From contig NZ_BBJS01000063.1 of NCBI RefSeq assembly GCF_000739895.2, positions 1 through 64,000 of the forward strand: a DNA stretch of 64,000 nucleotides, written 5' to 3'. This document shows, piece by piece, positions 8,365-16,616 of this stretch (within the stretch, counting starts at the first letter, position 1; every line of letters begins with the position of its first letter). Made by a program: the position numbers and the translations under genes. The stretch is from Sphingomonas paucimobilis NBRC 13935 (lineage in GTDB: Bacteria; Pseudomonadota; Alphaproteobacteria; Sphingomonadales; Sphingomonadaceae). A model generated the notes under the pieces. That model did no database searches and had not been told where the DNA came from. It saw only the letters and a program-made list of their open reading frames with translations.

Positions 8365-9417
8365 TCAAATCGTCAGGCCGACGAAGATGGCCCCCGTCCG
8401 GCCACGATCCTGTGCCACCTCGAACGCCTCGTTGATTTGGTCGAGCGGGAAGCGATGGGTAATCAGCGCCTGCGTCTGCAGCGCGCCGCGCGCCACCAGA
8501 TCGAGCACCTCGACCTGTTCGGCATGGATGTCGTGAAAGGCGAAGCTGGCGCTGGGGATCAGGGTGATCTCTGACATCTGGATGCGCTGCCATTCCAGCG
8601 GGATGGCGATGTCGCCAGCATCGAAGCCACCGACGATGACGACCTTGCCGCCGCGCCGCACCAGCCGCGTGGCGAGCGGCAACGTCTCGGGCATGGACTC
8701 GCCGCCCGCGCATTCGAACACGATGTCGGCGCCCCGATCATCGGTCAGCGCGCGGATCGCGGCCTCGGGCTCCTCGTCATCCGAATGGATGGTGCGGTCC
8801 GCGCCCAGCCGCGCTGCCAATGCGAGGGCGTGCGGCATCTTGTCGATGATCGTCACGGTCGCGCCGCTGGCCTTGGCGAGCATCAGCTGGCCCAACCCGA
8901 TCGGCCCCGCCCCGATGATCGCCACGCGCGCCCCGATGGTCAGGCCGGACAGATGCTGGGCATGTAGCGCCACGGCATAGGTATCGAGCAGCGCGGCGTC
9001 GTCGAACCCCACGCTGTCAGGCAGGCGGTGGAACTTGTGCTGCGGACCGACGACATATTCGGCATAGGCGCGCGAGACGCTGGCGCGGCGGGTAGGATAG
9101 AGATCGGGGCAGCGATTATATTGCTGCACCCGGCACCATTCGCAGTGGCCACAGCCGAGCACGGATTCGACCAGCACCCGGTCACCGACCGCGACGTGGG
9201 TGACCGCCGGACCGATCTCGACCACCTCGCCCGCCAGTTCATGGCCCATGATACAGCAATGCAGTTCTTCTTCGGCCTTTTCCCAATGGCGCAAGTCGGT
9301 GCCGCAGATACCCGCCATCCGCACCCGCGCCTTGACCCAGTTGTCGGCGGGCAGGCGCGGTTCCTCGACCTCGGCGATCTCAAAACGGCCATCGGCGGTC
9401 TTGCGGGCGGCTTTCAT
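8365..9417 (-). CDS. zinc-dependent alcohol dehydrogenase (MDR superfamily)
   Basis: This 350-residue medium-chain dehydrogenase has catalytic zinc ligands at Cys38 and His59-Glu60 (ICGTD, GHE). A structural-zinc Cys set lies at about 89, 92, 95 and 103 (GCGHCEWC). The Rossmann motif IIGAGPIGLGQLMLAKASGA starts near residue 163. The sequence most resembles the sorbitol/threonine-dehydrogenase branch, so the substrate is probably a polyol or hydroxy compound. The ATG at 9417 overlaps the stop of the upstream patatin gene (ATGA), indicating co-translation. The frame's extension beyond 9417 is the patatin region read in another frame. Confidence 0.87.
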   Translation of the reverse strand: MKAARKTADGRFEIAEVEEPRLPADNWVKARVRMAGICGTDLRHWEKAEEELHCCIMGHELAGEVVEIGPAVTHVAVGDRVLVESVLGCGHCEWCRVQQYNRCPDLYPTRRASVSRAYAEYVVGPQHKFHRLPDSVGFDDAALLDTYAVALHAQHLSGLTIGARVAIIGAGPIGLGQLMLAKASGATVTIIDKMPHALALAARLGADRTIHSDDEEPEAAIRALTDDRGADIVFECAGGESMPETLPLATRLVRRGGKVVIVGGFDAGDIAIPLEWQRIQMSEITLIPSASFAFHDIHAEQVEVLDLVARGALQTQALITHRFPLDQINEAFEVAQDRGRTGAIFVGLTI

Positions 9418-10472
9418 GGCGTCGCTCCCGGATGGGCGGCGGGTAGCTCCTGCCCCGCCGCTATGGTGGTGGATGTCAGCCCCCTGCCCCCAAACGGGAT
9501 GTCGCCGTCCGCCAGAGCAGCGACCAGCGCCCGCCCGTCGCGCAGCCCCGCATCCCACCGCGCCCGCACGGAGCGGGGCGAGAAATCCAGCGCCTTGCCC
9601 GCGACTTCATCCTGCTGGTCGGTATAACGCAGCTGCACCAACGTGACCGATGCCGCCGCCTTGTCTTGAGCGGTGGCATAATGCTCCTGCCAGCGCACCA
9701 TGGTCCGGCGCGACTGGGCGGCGAAGACCAGGTCCTGCGTTCGACTGATCAGACCGCCAAGAGTCGGCGCGCGCGGGCCAGCCAATGGCAACAGGTCGAC
9801 GGCAATGCATAGCAGCGGTGCGTCGCCAGGATCGGCCAGCACGGGATCGAGCGGTAGATTGGCCGACAACCCGCCATCGACATACAGCGCGCCGTCGATC
9901 GCAACCGGAGGAAAGGCAGGCGGCATGGCGCAGCTTGCGCGGACATGGTAGGGCATGATCGGGTCACGCGCGCTGTCGAAGACGACTTCCTCACCGGTAT
10001 CGAGCGTCACCGCCTGCGCCATGTAGCGGACTCTGCCATCATTCAGCCGGTCGAAATCAACAAGACGCCTCAGCGTATGCGCCAGCGGGGTCGTGTCATA
10101 GAGCGCGGGCGCGTCGCGCTCGGCCAGGGCGGTGCCCAGCGGCGCGAACAGGCCCCGCCGCCCGCCGAGGAGCGTCGCGATCACCTCGCCGCTGCGCCGC
10201 CAGCTGTCGATCATATCATCCCAGGCCGAGACGGTGATGGCGCCCGTCCCTTCGGGCCGCCACAGGTCGGACAGCCGCGATAGACGATACGACGGTGCAT
10301 TGCCCGCGATGATCGCGCCGTTGATCGCGCCCACCGAGGTACCGACGACCCAGTCGGGTGAGATACCGACCCCATGCAGGGCCTCATAGACCCCGGCCTG
10401 ATAGGCACCCAGCGCATTGCCCCCGGCCAGGACCATGGCGATGCGGAGATCGGGCGGCAGGAGCAGCGTCAT
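9414..10472 (-). CDS. patatin-like phospholipase family protein
   Basis: This 352-residue lipid acyl hydrolase uses a Ser-Asp dyad. The oxyanion-hole stretch GGNALGAYQAGV is near residue 17, the nucleophile elbow GTSVG puts the Ser at 46, and the catalytic DGG is near residue 199. No signal peptide is visible, so it is probably cytoplasmic. The ATG at 10472 is preferred because it starts just before the conserved N-terminus. It is the first gene of a two-gene unit with the zinc dehydrogenase (4-nt overlap), and divergent from an MFS transporter gene across a 134-bp gap. Confidence 0.88.
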   Translation of the reverse strand: MTLLLPPDLRIAMVLAGGNALGAYQAGVYEALHGVGISPDWVVGTSVGAINGAIIAGNAPSYRLSRLSDLWRPEGTGAITVSAWDDMIDSWRRSGEVIATLLGGRRGLFAPLGTALAERDAPALYDTTPLAHTLRRLVDFDRLNDGRVRYMAQAVTLDTGEEVVFDSARDPIMPYHVRASCAMPPAFPPVAIDGALYVDGGLSANLPLDPVLADPGDAPLLCIAVDLLPLAGPRAPTLGGLISRTQDLVFAAQSRRTMVRWQEHYATAQDKAAASVTLVQLRYTDQQDEVAGKALDFSPRSVRARWDAGLRDGRALVAALADGDIPFGGRGLTSTTIAAGQELPAAHPGATP

Positions 10473-10606
10473 GGACCGACAAACCCGCGAACGCCGGGAT
10501 GGTGGCGTGGCAGGCGCAGTAATATCGTTAAAACTCAATGATATGGATCAGTCCCCGCGGACATTGATGGCAACCCCGGCCGCAAGCGGGGCGTTGCCCG
10601 ACACCC

Positions 10607-12115
10607 ATGCCCCTGGACCCGCAAACCGAGCTGACCACCGCCGATCGCGAGCGCGGCTTGCGGCTGCTTGTCGTCGAGGCGGGGTTTTCGGGCGGCGCGG
10701 CCGCGCTGACCAGCGGGGTGATCCTGACCGCCTTCGCGCTGCATCTGGGGGCGTCGAACGTGATGGTCGGCATCCTCGCCGCGATGCCGTTCCTCGCGCA
10801 GTTGCTTCAGCTTCCCGCCATCCAACTGGTCGAGCGATGGCGGCGGCGCAAGCGGATCGCGGTCCTGTCCAGCCTGGTCGGGCGCACCATGTTGGCGGTG
10901 ATGGCGGTACTCGCCTTTTTCAGCGGGACGACCGCGCTGCTGATCTTCCTGGGCGCGCAGATGCTGCTCTGCGGACTGGGTGCGGTCGGCGGATGCGCCT
11001 GGAATAGCTGGATGCGCGATCTCGCGCCCGATGATCGATTGGGCGACGTCTTTGCCCGGCGGACGGTATGGCTGACGGCGATCAGCCTGATCCTGGGGCT
11101 GGTCGCCGCGCTGGCACTCGATTGGACGCGCACGGGATCACCCGCGCGAGACATGGTGTTCGCCGCGATGTTCGCGAGTGGCTGCGTCACCGGGCTGATC
11201 AGCGCACGGATCGTCGCGATGATGCCGGAACCGCTGATGCCGCACGCCCCCGGCCCCATCAGACTGCGCGCCCTGCTGGCCCAGCCGCTCCACGACCCCA
11301 ATTTCCGCCGATTGCTGGTCTTCGTGGCCAGCTGGCAGTTCGCGATCAACCTCGCGACACCCTTCTTCACCGTCTTCATCGTCCGCCAGCTGCATTTCGC
11401 AGTCAGTTTCGTGCTGCTACTCAGCGTCGCCAGTCAGGTCGCCAATATCCTGGCGCTGCGCCTTTGGGGGCGGCTCAGCGACCGGTTCGCCAACAAGTCG
11501 GTGCTGGCGGTGTGCGCCCCGGCCTATATCTTGGCGATCGTCGCGATGATCGGCGCGTCGCAATTGGGCGACCGGGGCGCGGTGAAACTGTGGCTAATCA
11601 TGCTTCACCTCGTCATGGGCGCGACGATCGCGGGTGTGACGCTGGTCAGCACCAATATCGCCTTGAAACTGTCGCCAAAGGGGTCCGCCACCGCCTATGT
11701 CGCGGCCAATGCGATGACCACCGCCATCGCGGCCGGGATCGCACCGATCCTGGGCGGGTTGCTGGCGCAGTTCTTCGCCGCCCGCCAGTTCGAGCTGGTG
11801 GCGCGCTGGCGCAGCCCCAACGGCATCTTCTCCCTGCCGATCACCCTCACCGCCTGGGACTTTTATTTCCTGCTGGCCGGGCTGATCGGCCTCTATGCGA
11901 TCCACCGCCTGTCGCTGGTGCGCGAGCAGGGTGAGATCGAGCGGCGGGCCATGGTCGGGCAGGTGCTGAACGAGACGCGGCGCAGTATCCGCAACATATC
12001 CTCGGTCGCGGGGCTGCGTGCCGCGACCGATCTGCCCGGCGCACTCCTGCGCGATGCCCGCACCCGCATCCGGTTGAAGCGCGCGCAGGCGGCGCGGGCG
12101 GGACGAATGCACTGA
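10607..12115 (+). CDS. MFS transporter
   Basis: This 502-residue major-facilitator permease has about twelve hydrophobic segments. After helix two there is a basic A-loop-like stretch (VERWRRRKRIAVLSSLVGR), and a second copy-like LWGRLSDRFANKS follows in the other half. The C-terminus is a long basic tail (about 455-502). The closest recognisable flavour is the sugar-type MFS found beside carbohydrate enzymes, which fits the hydrolase-like and dehydrogenase genes around it, but the substrate is not readable. The start is an ATG with a weak ribosome binding site. It heads a plus-strand set of three genes. Confidence 0.85.
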   Translation: MPLDPQTELTTADRERGLRLLVVEAGFSGGAAALTSGVILTAFALHLGASNVMVGILAAMPFLAQLLQLPAIQLVERWRRRKRIAVLSSLVGRTMLAVMAVLAFFSGTTALLIFLGAQMLLCGLGAVGGCAWNSWMRDLAPDDRLGDVFARRTVWLTAISLILGLVAALALDWTRTGSPARDMVFAAMFASGCVTGLISARIVAMMPEPLMPHAPGPIRLRALLAQPLHDPNFRRLLVFVASWQFAINLATPFFTVFIVRQLHFAVSFVLLLSVASQVANILALRLWGRLSDRFANKSVLAVCAPAYILAIVAMIGASQLGDRGAVKLWLIMLHLVMGATIAGVTLVSTNIALKLSPKGSATAYVAANAMTTAIAAGIAPILGGLLAQFFAARQFELVARWRSPNGIFSLPITLTAWDFYFLLAGLIGLYAIHRLSLVREQGEIERRAMVGQVLNETRRSIRNISSVAGLRAATDLPGALLRDARTRIRLKRAQAARAGRMH

Positions 12116-12202
12116 CCCAGTTTAGCGGAACGTAATTCGTCAGGAACTCCACACTTTCTCAACGGGTTGGCGATCATCCCGTCCCCCTTTCGGAGTTGTG
12201 GC

Positions 12203-14428
12203 ATGCCCCGAACAGCGACGGCCGAAGCGCCGCCCGCGATCAGCCCTCATCTGCTGGACCTGCGCGAGCTGCTGCGCGACGAACCCGCGCCGCTGGCTGA
12301 TTTCGCCGTCGGCGATCTGACGATCCGGCTGCATCGGACCGCGACTTCGGTGTTCGCGATCGTGCGGCGCAAGGGCAGCACCGGCGGGCTGGCGGTGCGC
12401 GCCGCCTTTGTGCCGACCAGCTTCGATTGCGCGGTTCTACCGCCCGAGGATGGCGAGGTCGCCCGGCTCCGCCTGACCAGCGCCATGGGCGAGCATATCG
12501 TCTCCTGTTTCTCCGACCGGCTGGCGGTGGAGCGACTGCGCATCACCACGCGCTTCACGCCGGCCCGACCGATGATCCTGCCCCCCGCCCCGCGCGACCT
12601 CTACCCCTTTGGCACGAACGACGATCCCTTGCGCGCGCAAGGCGTGGTCGAGGCGTCGCAGCGCGGGCTGAATACCGGGCTTCTCTATTTCCGGATCGAC
12701 GCGCCCGCCTTTGGCAACATCCTCTACATCCAGAATTTCACCGCCTCGAACACGTATTTTCAAGCCACCGGCACCGTCCCGCGCGAGGCGGTGGCGGGCA
12801 GCTGGCCCGAGCTGGGCTATGCGCTGCCCGTTCCCGAGGCCGACGCCGATCCCGCCGAGGTCGCGTTACCGGCGGGAGAGTGCGTGACGCTGTCTGACAC
12901 GATCCTGGTCTTTCGCCACCGCGCGCCCCCGCACGAACGCGAAGCCGCGCGCCAGTTCGTGCAGATGCTCGGCAGCGCCTATGATCTGCTCGATCCGTCA
13001 CCCGTCGCCTATCGCGACTGGATCGACCGCGCCGAGCGGGCCGCGCGCGATCTGGACGAAGCCCCCGCCGCCACGATCCGCCATTACGGCCATCGCTATG
13101 TCCACCCCTATACCGCTGCCGAATATCCCGACATCATGGTGCAGCTGTCGGTCATCGCCGCACTGCACCGATGGGGCAATTGGTGCGGCGAGCCGCATCC
13201 GCTGGAAGCCGCGTTCAAGGCGGGGTTGCCGCGCTTCTTCGACGAAAAGCTCGGCACGTTCCGCCGCTACCTGCCCAATGTCGGCAAGGATAAGAATGCC
13301 GACGCGGTCGACAGCTGGTATCTCTATCACCCGCTGCTCAACCTCGGCACACTGGCGCTGGACGGTGATGAGGATGCGCGGGCGCTGTTTCTGAAGGCGA
13401 TCGATTACGGCGTGCGGGTCGCGCGGCATTTCGATTATCGCTGGCCGATCGAATATGACGTCACCGACTTCTCGATCATCACCCTGGAAGCTCCGGTCGA
13501 CGGGCGCGGGCAGACTGATGTCGGCGGCATCTATGCCTGGGTTATGCTCCAGGCGTTCGAGCTGACCGACGACAAGACCTATCTCGACGAAGCACGCGCG
13601 GCAATCGACGCCGCCATCGGCCTGGGCTTCAACCTCAACTATCAGGCCAATCTGACCGCCTGGGGCGCGGCGGCCTGCATGCGGCTGTGGCGGATCACCA
13701 ATCGCGACGTCTATCGCGAGCAGAGCTATGTCTATCTCGCCAGCTTCCTGCACAATGCGGTGATCTGGGACAGCCGGATCGGCCATGCCGCGCATTACGA
13801 GACGTTCCTGGCGGTCACCTGTCTTCAGGACGCGCCGTACATGGCGATGTACGAATGTTTCGACAGCTATGTCGCGTTCGAGCGCTATCTGGACGATGGC
13901 GGCCCCGACCTCGACCCCGAGGCGCGGATGCTGATCGGCGAATATTGCCGCCATGCCCTATCGCGCGCCTGGTATTATTATCCCGACGCGCTGCCCCCCG
14001 AGGCGATCTCCGGGAAGCAACGCGAGGCCAATGGCCATATCGACCACGCGCTCTCCTTCCCGCTGGAGGATCTCTATCCCGATGGCCAGCCCGCCGGACA
14101 GGTGGGACAGGAGGTGTACGGCGCAGGCGCGGCGTTCATCTTCGCGACCAGCGCGTTCCACACCGTCGAAGGCGCCCCCTTCCGCCTCTATTGCGACATG
14201 CTGGTCCGCGCGGTCGAGCGGGTCGGCGACCATGCGCTGTCGATCACGCTCGACGGGGGCGAGACGCGCACCGCCTGGCTGCGCCTCGTCCGGCTCAAGC
14301 GACGCACGCTGACAGACAGCCGCGTCACCACCGCGAGAGGCGAGACCATCGAACCCGATACGGTCAGCGCCGACCGCATCGATTACCGCGTGCCCGCACA
14401 TGGCCGCCTGATCCTGACCTGGGAATAA
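12203..14428 (+). CDS. hypothetical protein with (alpha/alpha)-barrel glycosidase-like C-terminal half
   Basis: This 741-residue protein has an N-terminal part (about 20-260) that looks beta-rich. The rest (about 270-640) is a string of helical hairpins with aromatic and acidic loops (YDVTDFSIITLEAP, DVGGIYAWVMLQAFEL, NLNYQANLTAWGAAA), as in six-hairpin glycosidases and related polysaccharide enzymes. I recognise no named family. The start at 12203 is supported by GGAG seven bases upstream; an earlier in-frame ATG at 12167 lacks this. It has no signal peptide. It lies between an MFS transporter and an SDR, two bases before the latter, suggesting a shared carbohydrate pathway. Confidence 0.6.
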   Translation: MPRTATAEAPPAISPHLLDLRELLRDEPAPLADFAVGDLTIRLHRTATSVFAIVRRKGSTGGLAVRAAFVPTSFDCAVLPPEDGEVARLRLTSAMGEHIVSCFSDRLAVERLRITTRFTPARPMILPPAPRDLYPFGTNDDPLRAQGVVEASQRGLNTGLLYFRIDAPAFGNILYIQNFTASNTYFQATGTVPREAVAGSWPELGYALPVPEADADPAEVALPAGECVTLSDTILVFRHRAPPHEREAARQFVQMLGSAYDLLDPSPVAYRDWIDRAERAARDLDEAPAATIRHYGHRYVHPYTAAEYPDIMVQLSVIAALHRWGNWCGEPHPLEAAFKAGLPRFFDEKLGTFRRYLPNVGKDKNADAVDSWYLYHPLLNLGTLALDGDEDARALFLKAIDYGVRVARHFDYRWPIEYDVTDFSIITLEAPVDGRGQTDVGGIYAWVMLQAFELTDDKTYLDEARAAIDAAIGLGFNLNYQANLTAWGAAACMRLWRITNRDVYREQSYVYLASFLHNAVIWDSRIGHAAHYETFLAVTCLQDAPYMAMYECFDSYVAFERYLDDGGPDLDPEARMLIGEYCRHALSRAWYYYPDALPPEAISGKQREANGHIDHALSFPLEDLYPDGQPAGQVGQEVYGAGAAFIFATSAFHTVEGAPFRLYCDMLVRAVERVGDHALSITLDGGETRTAWLRLVRLKRRTLTDSRVTTARGETIEPDTVSADRIDYRVPAHGRLILTWE

Positions 14429-14430
14429 CG

Positions 14431-15165
14431 ATGACCAAAAACCCCACCATGCTGTCCGGCCGCCGCATCCTGCTGACCGGGGGTACCACCGGCATCGGCC
14501 GCGCCGCGCTGAAGGCACTGGCGAACGAGGGCGCCCGCGTCCTGACCTTCGGGCGGCATCGCGACACGCTCGACGCCGCGCTCGCCGGGATCGATGGCGA
14601 GGTGATCGGCATCGTCGAGGATGCGGCGACGCGCGAAGGCATCGACCGGGTCTTTGGCGCCGTCGACGATCGGCTGGGGGGCATCGACATGCTGGTCGCC
14701 TGCGCCGCACTCGGCGCGCAGCCAATCCATGAGATGGCGGACGATGACTGGCGCTACGTCATCGACGCCAATCTGACCGGCTATCTCGCCTGCGCCCGCG
14801 CCGCGATCCTGCGCATGCAGGACCAGGGCGGCGGCCATCTGCTGTTCGTCGGATCGATCAGCGCCGAGATCAAGGCGGCGGGCGAAAGCGTCTATGCCGC
14901 GACCAAGGCGGGCATCCAGGCCTTTGCCGAGACGCTGCGCAAGGAGGTCGCCGACAAGCGCATCCGCGTCAGCGTGATCCAGCCCGGATCGGTCGACACC
15001 GAGATGCAGGAATGCAGCGAAGAGGAGAAACAGGCCGCCGTCGCGGAAGGCCGGATGCTGCCCGCCGAGGATGTCGCCGACGCGATCCTGTTCGTCCTCA
15101 GCCGGTCGGCCAATTGCGACATCGTCAATCTGCGCATCGAGCCGCTGATCCAGAAGACCGCCTGA
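14431..15165 (+). CDS. SDR family NAD(P)-dependent oxidoreductase
   Basis: This 244-residue short-chain dehydrogenase has a cofactor motif TGGTTGIG near residue 17, an active-site Ser in GSISAEIKAAGES, and the YxxxK pair in VYAATKAG. PGSVDTEM near residue 190 is the usual substrate-loop entry. The arginine after the first strand (GRHRD) hints at NADP preference, which is inference. The ATG at 14431 follows the preceding stop by two bases, so it is co-transcribed with the barrel-type hypothetical gene and the MFS gene upstream. Confidence 0.9.
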   Translation: MTKNPTMLSGRRILLTGGTTGIGRAALKALANEGARVLTFGRHRDTLDAALAGIDGEVIGIVEDAATREGIDRVFGAVDDRLGGIDMLVACAALGAQPIHEMADDDWRYVIDANLTGYLACARAAILRMQDQGGGHLLFVGSISAEIKAAGESVYAATKAGIQAFAETLRKEVADKRIRVSVIQPGSVDTEMQECSEEEKQAAVAEGRMLPAEDVADAILFVLSRSANCDIVNLRIEPLIQKTA

Positions 15166-15174
15166 GGCGGGACG

Positions 15175-16155
15175 TTAAAGCCCCACCCGCCTTACGACCA
15201 ACCCCACCGCCGCGATCCGTTCGACATCGACATAGGTCGGCTTTTCCAATTCGTCGCCAAAGATGTCGGGATCGAGCTCGGAGTAATCGATCTCAAAGCC
15301 GATAGCGGGCAGATGCTCGGCCAGCGCCATGCGCAGCACGTCCTGCCCGTCGACGACCGAGGCTCCCGTATGCAGGATCAGCCGTCCCCTCGGCTTGAGC
15401 AGTGCCAGGGCCTGTACCGTCCAGTCGAGCGAAAGCTGGCCACCATACAGGTCGCCCCCATCGCGGTAAGCCCGGCGATCCGCATCGATCATGAACGGCG
15501 GATGGGTGACGATCTGGTCGAAGGAGTCGCTGAGTTCCTTTGGCGCCAACACCCGCTTCACGCTGTGCGCGACACCGGCATGTTCGGCGTTGATCGACGC
15601 GAGGAACAGCCCGCGCGGATTGATGTCGGCCAGCGTCAGATGCGAGCCGCGCGCAACCCGCGCCGCGACGATCCCGCCGACCCCGGCACCCGCGCCATAA
15701 TCGAGGATGCATTTCGCGCCCGTATCCATCCGCCCGATGATCAGCTTGGCGAACCGATAGCTGTCCGGCCCCAGAAACACGGCGTCCGTGGCCGTGGTCG
15801 GATAGGCGGAATGGAGGAACAGCGTCCCCTCGACGCGTGACACACGCAACGTGGCTTGCAAGAAGCCGTCATCGCGCTCGACCAGCATCTCCGCAGCGTC
15901 CAAGGCGGCGCGAAGCTCGGCGTCCAGCACCGACGCCGAAAAGGGCAGGCTCCAGCCCAATATGTCCCGCACATCGGTCGCAGGCCGATCCCCGCGATTG
16001 ACGAGGACCCGCGCGTGGGTGGCGGGCGTCGGCGTCACGAACGCATAACCCCGTACTTCCAGCAATTGCAGAAGGCGCAACAGGCCCTCGCGCTGCTTTG
16101 CCGATCCGGTTGGGGCCTGGATCGCTCCCGGAGGCTGGTTCGTTTCCTCTATCAC
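15175..16155 (-). CDS. class I SAM-dependent methyltransferase
   Basis: This 326-residue methyltransferase has motif I as ILDYGAGAGVGG near residue 168, an acidic motif II (LADINPRG), and a catalytic-loop motif VTHPPFMID. The last takes the place of the NPPY/DPPY of HemK- and RsmC-type N-methyltransferases. The N-terminal 150 residues form a separate region that carries substrate specificity in RsmC/HemK-like enzymes. RNA or protein is the likely substrate; it cannot be decided here. It converges with the SDR gene across 9 bp, where GGCGGG...CCCGCC could act as a shared terminator. Confidence 0.82.
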   Translation of the reverse strand: MIEETNQPPGAIQAPTGSAKQREGLLRLLQLLEVRGYAFVTPTPATHARVLVNRGDRPATDVRDILGWSLPFSASVLDAELRAALDAAEMLVERDDGFLQATLRVSRVEGTLFLHSAYPTTATDAVFLGPDSYRFAKLIIGRMDTGAKCILDYGAGAGVGGIVAARVARGSHLTLADINPRGLFLASINAEHAGVAHSVKRVLAPKELSDSFDQIVTHPPFMIDADRRAYRDGGDLYGGQLSLDWTVQALALLKPRGRLILHTGASVVDGQDVLRMALAEHLPAIGFEIDYSELDPDIFGDELEKPTYVDVERIAAVGLVVRRVGL

Positions 16156-16221
16156 ATTATTATCCCTATGTTTTCTCCCTCAATATCAAAGGCTAAGCGC
16201 GGTTCCCGGGTTCAATATGGA

Positions 16222-16488
16222 TCAGCCTGTTGGTCGGCCCGGCTGCGCTTGCTCGATCGCTTTTTGCCGTCCACGCCCGGCTCCGAAAACCAACATGGCC
16301 AAGATACCCGCCGCCCCGGCGACGAGCACCGAAGGACGGACCCCGAGGCGGACCGCCGTACGGTCAAGCATCACCTCTCCTCGACCGACGGCGTTGACCA
16401 GTCGCGGCACTAGCTCCGTGTCGATGAAGAATTTGGGGGCCGAAGGGCCCGTCGTCTTTTTTAGCATATAGTCGCGGCCGACCGTCAT
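16222..16488 (-). CDS. small single-pass membrane protein, hypothetical
   Basis: An 88-residue product begins at an ATG preceded by a strong AAAAAGGAG ribosome binding site, which supports a real gene. It has a polar N-terminal half and one hydrophobic helix at about residues 53-70 (VLVAGAAGILAMLVFGAG), followed by a basic tail. No family is recognised. It is divergent from the YdeP-like oxidoreductase gene (about 128 bp gap) and may share its control region. Confidence 0.6.
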   Translation of the reverse strand: MTVGRDYMLKKTTGPSAPKFFIDTELVPRLVNAVGRGEVMLDRTAVRLGVRPSVLVAGAAGILAMLVFGAGRGRQKAIEQAQPGRPTG

Positions 16489-16616
16489 GGCATTTCTCCT
16501 TTTTAAATCCGTATCTTAGATCAAATTTGGGATAGCCGCCGCCGCCACAGGGTTAACGACAAGACCCGGCGAATGTTTCGCAAGGAAACGCCCGCCACCC
16601 CGGCCGGAGATACCCG

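Noticed and set aside
13687..14430. N-terminal extension of the SDR frame by about 248 codons
   Set aside because: It overlaps the upstream barrel-protein gene in another frame and is Arg-rich noise; the SDR cofactor motif begins shortly after the ATG at 14431.
15166..15191. GGCGGG...CCCGCC as a terminator between the SDR and methyltransferase genes
   Set aside because: The stem is only 6 bp with a 14-nt loop and runs into coding sequence; mentioned in the methyltransferase entry but not listed as a feature.
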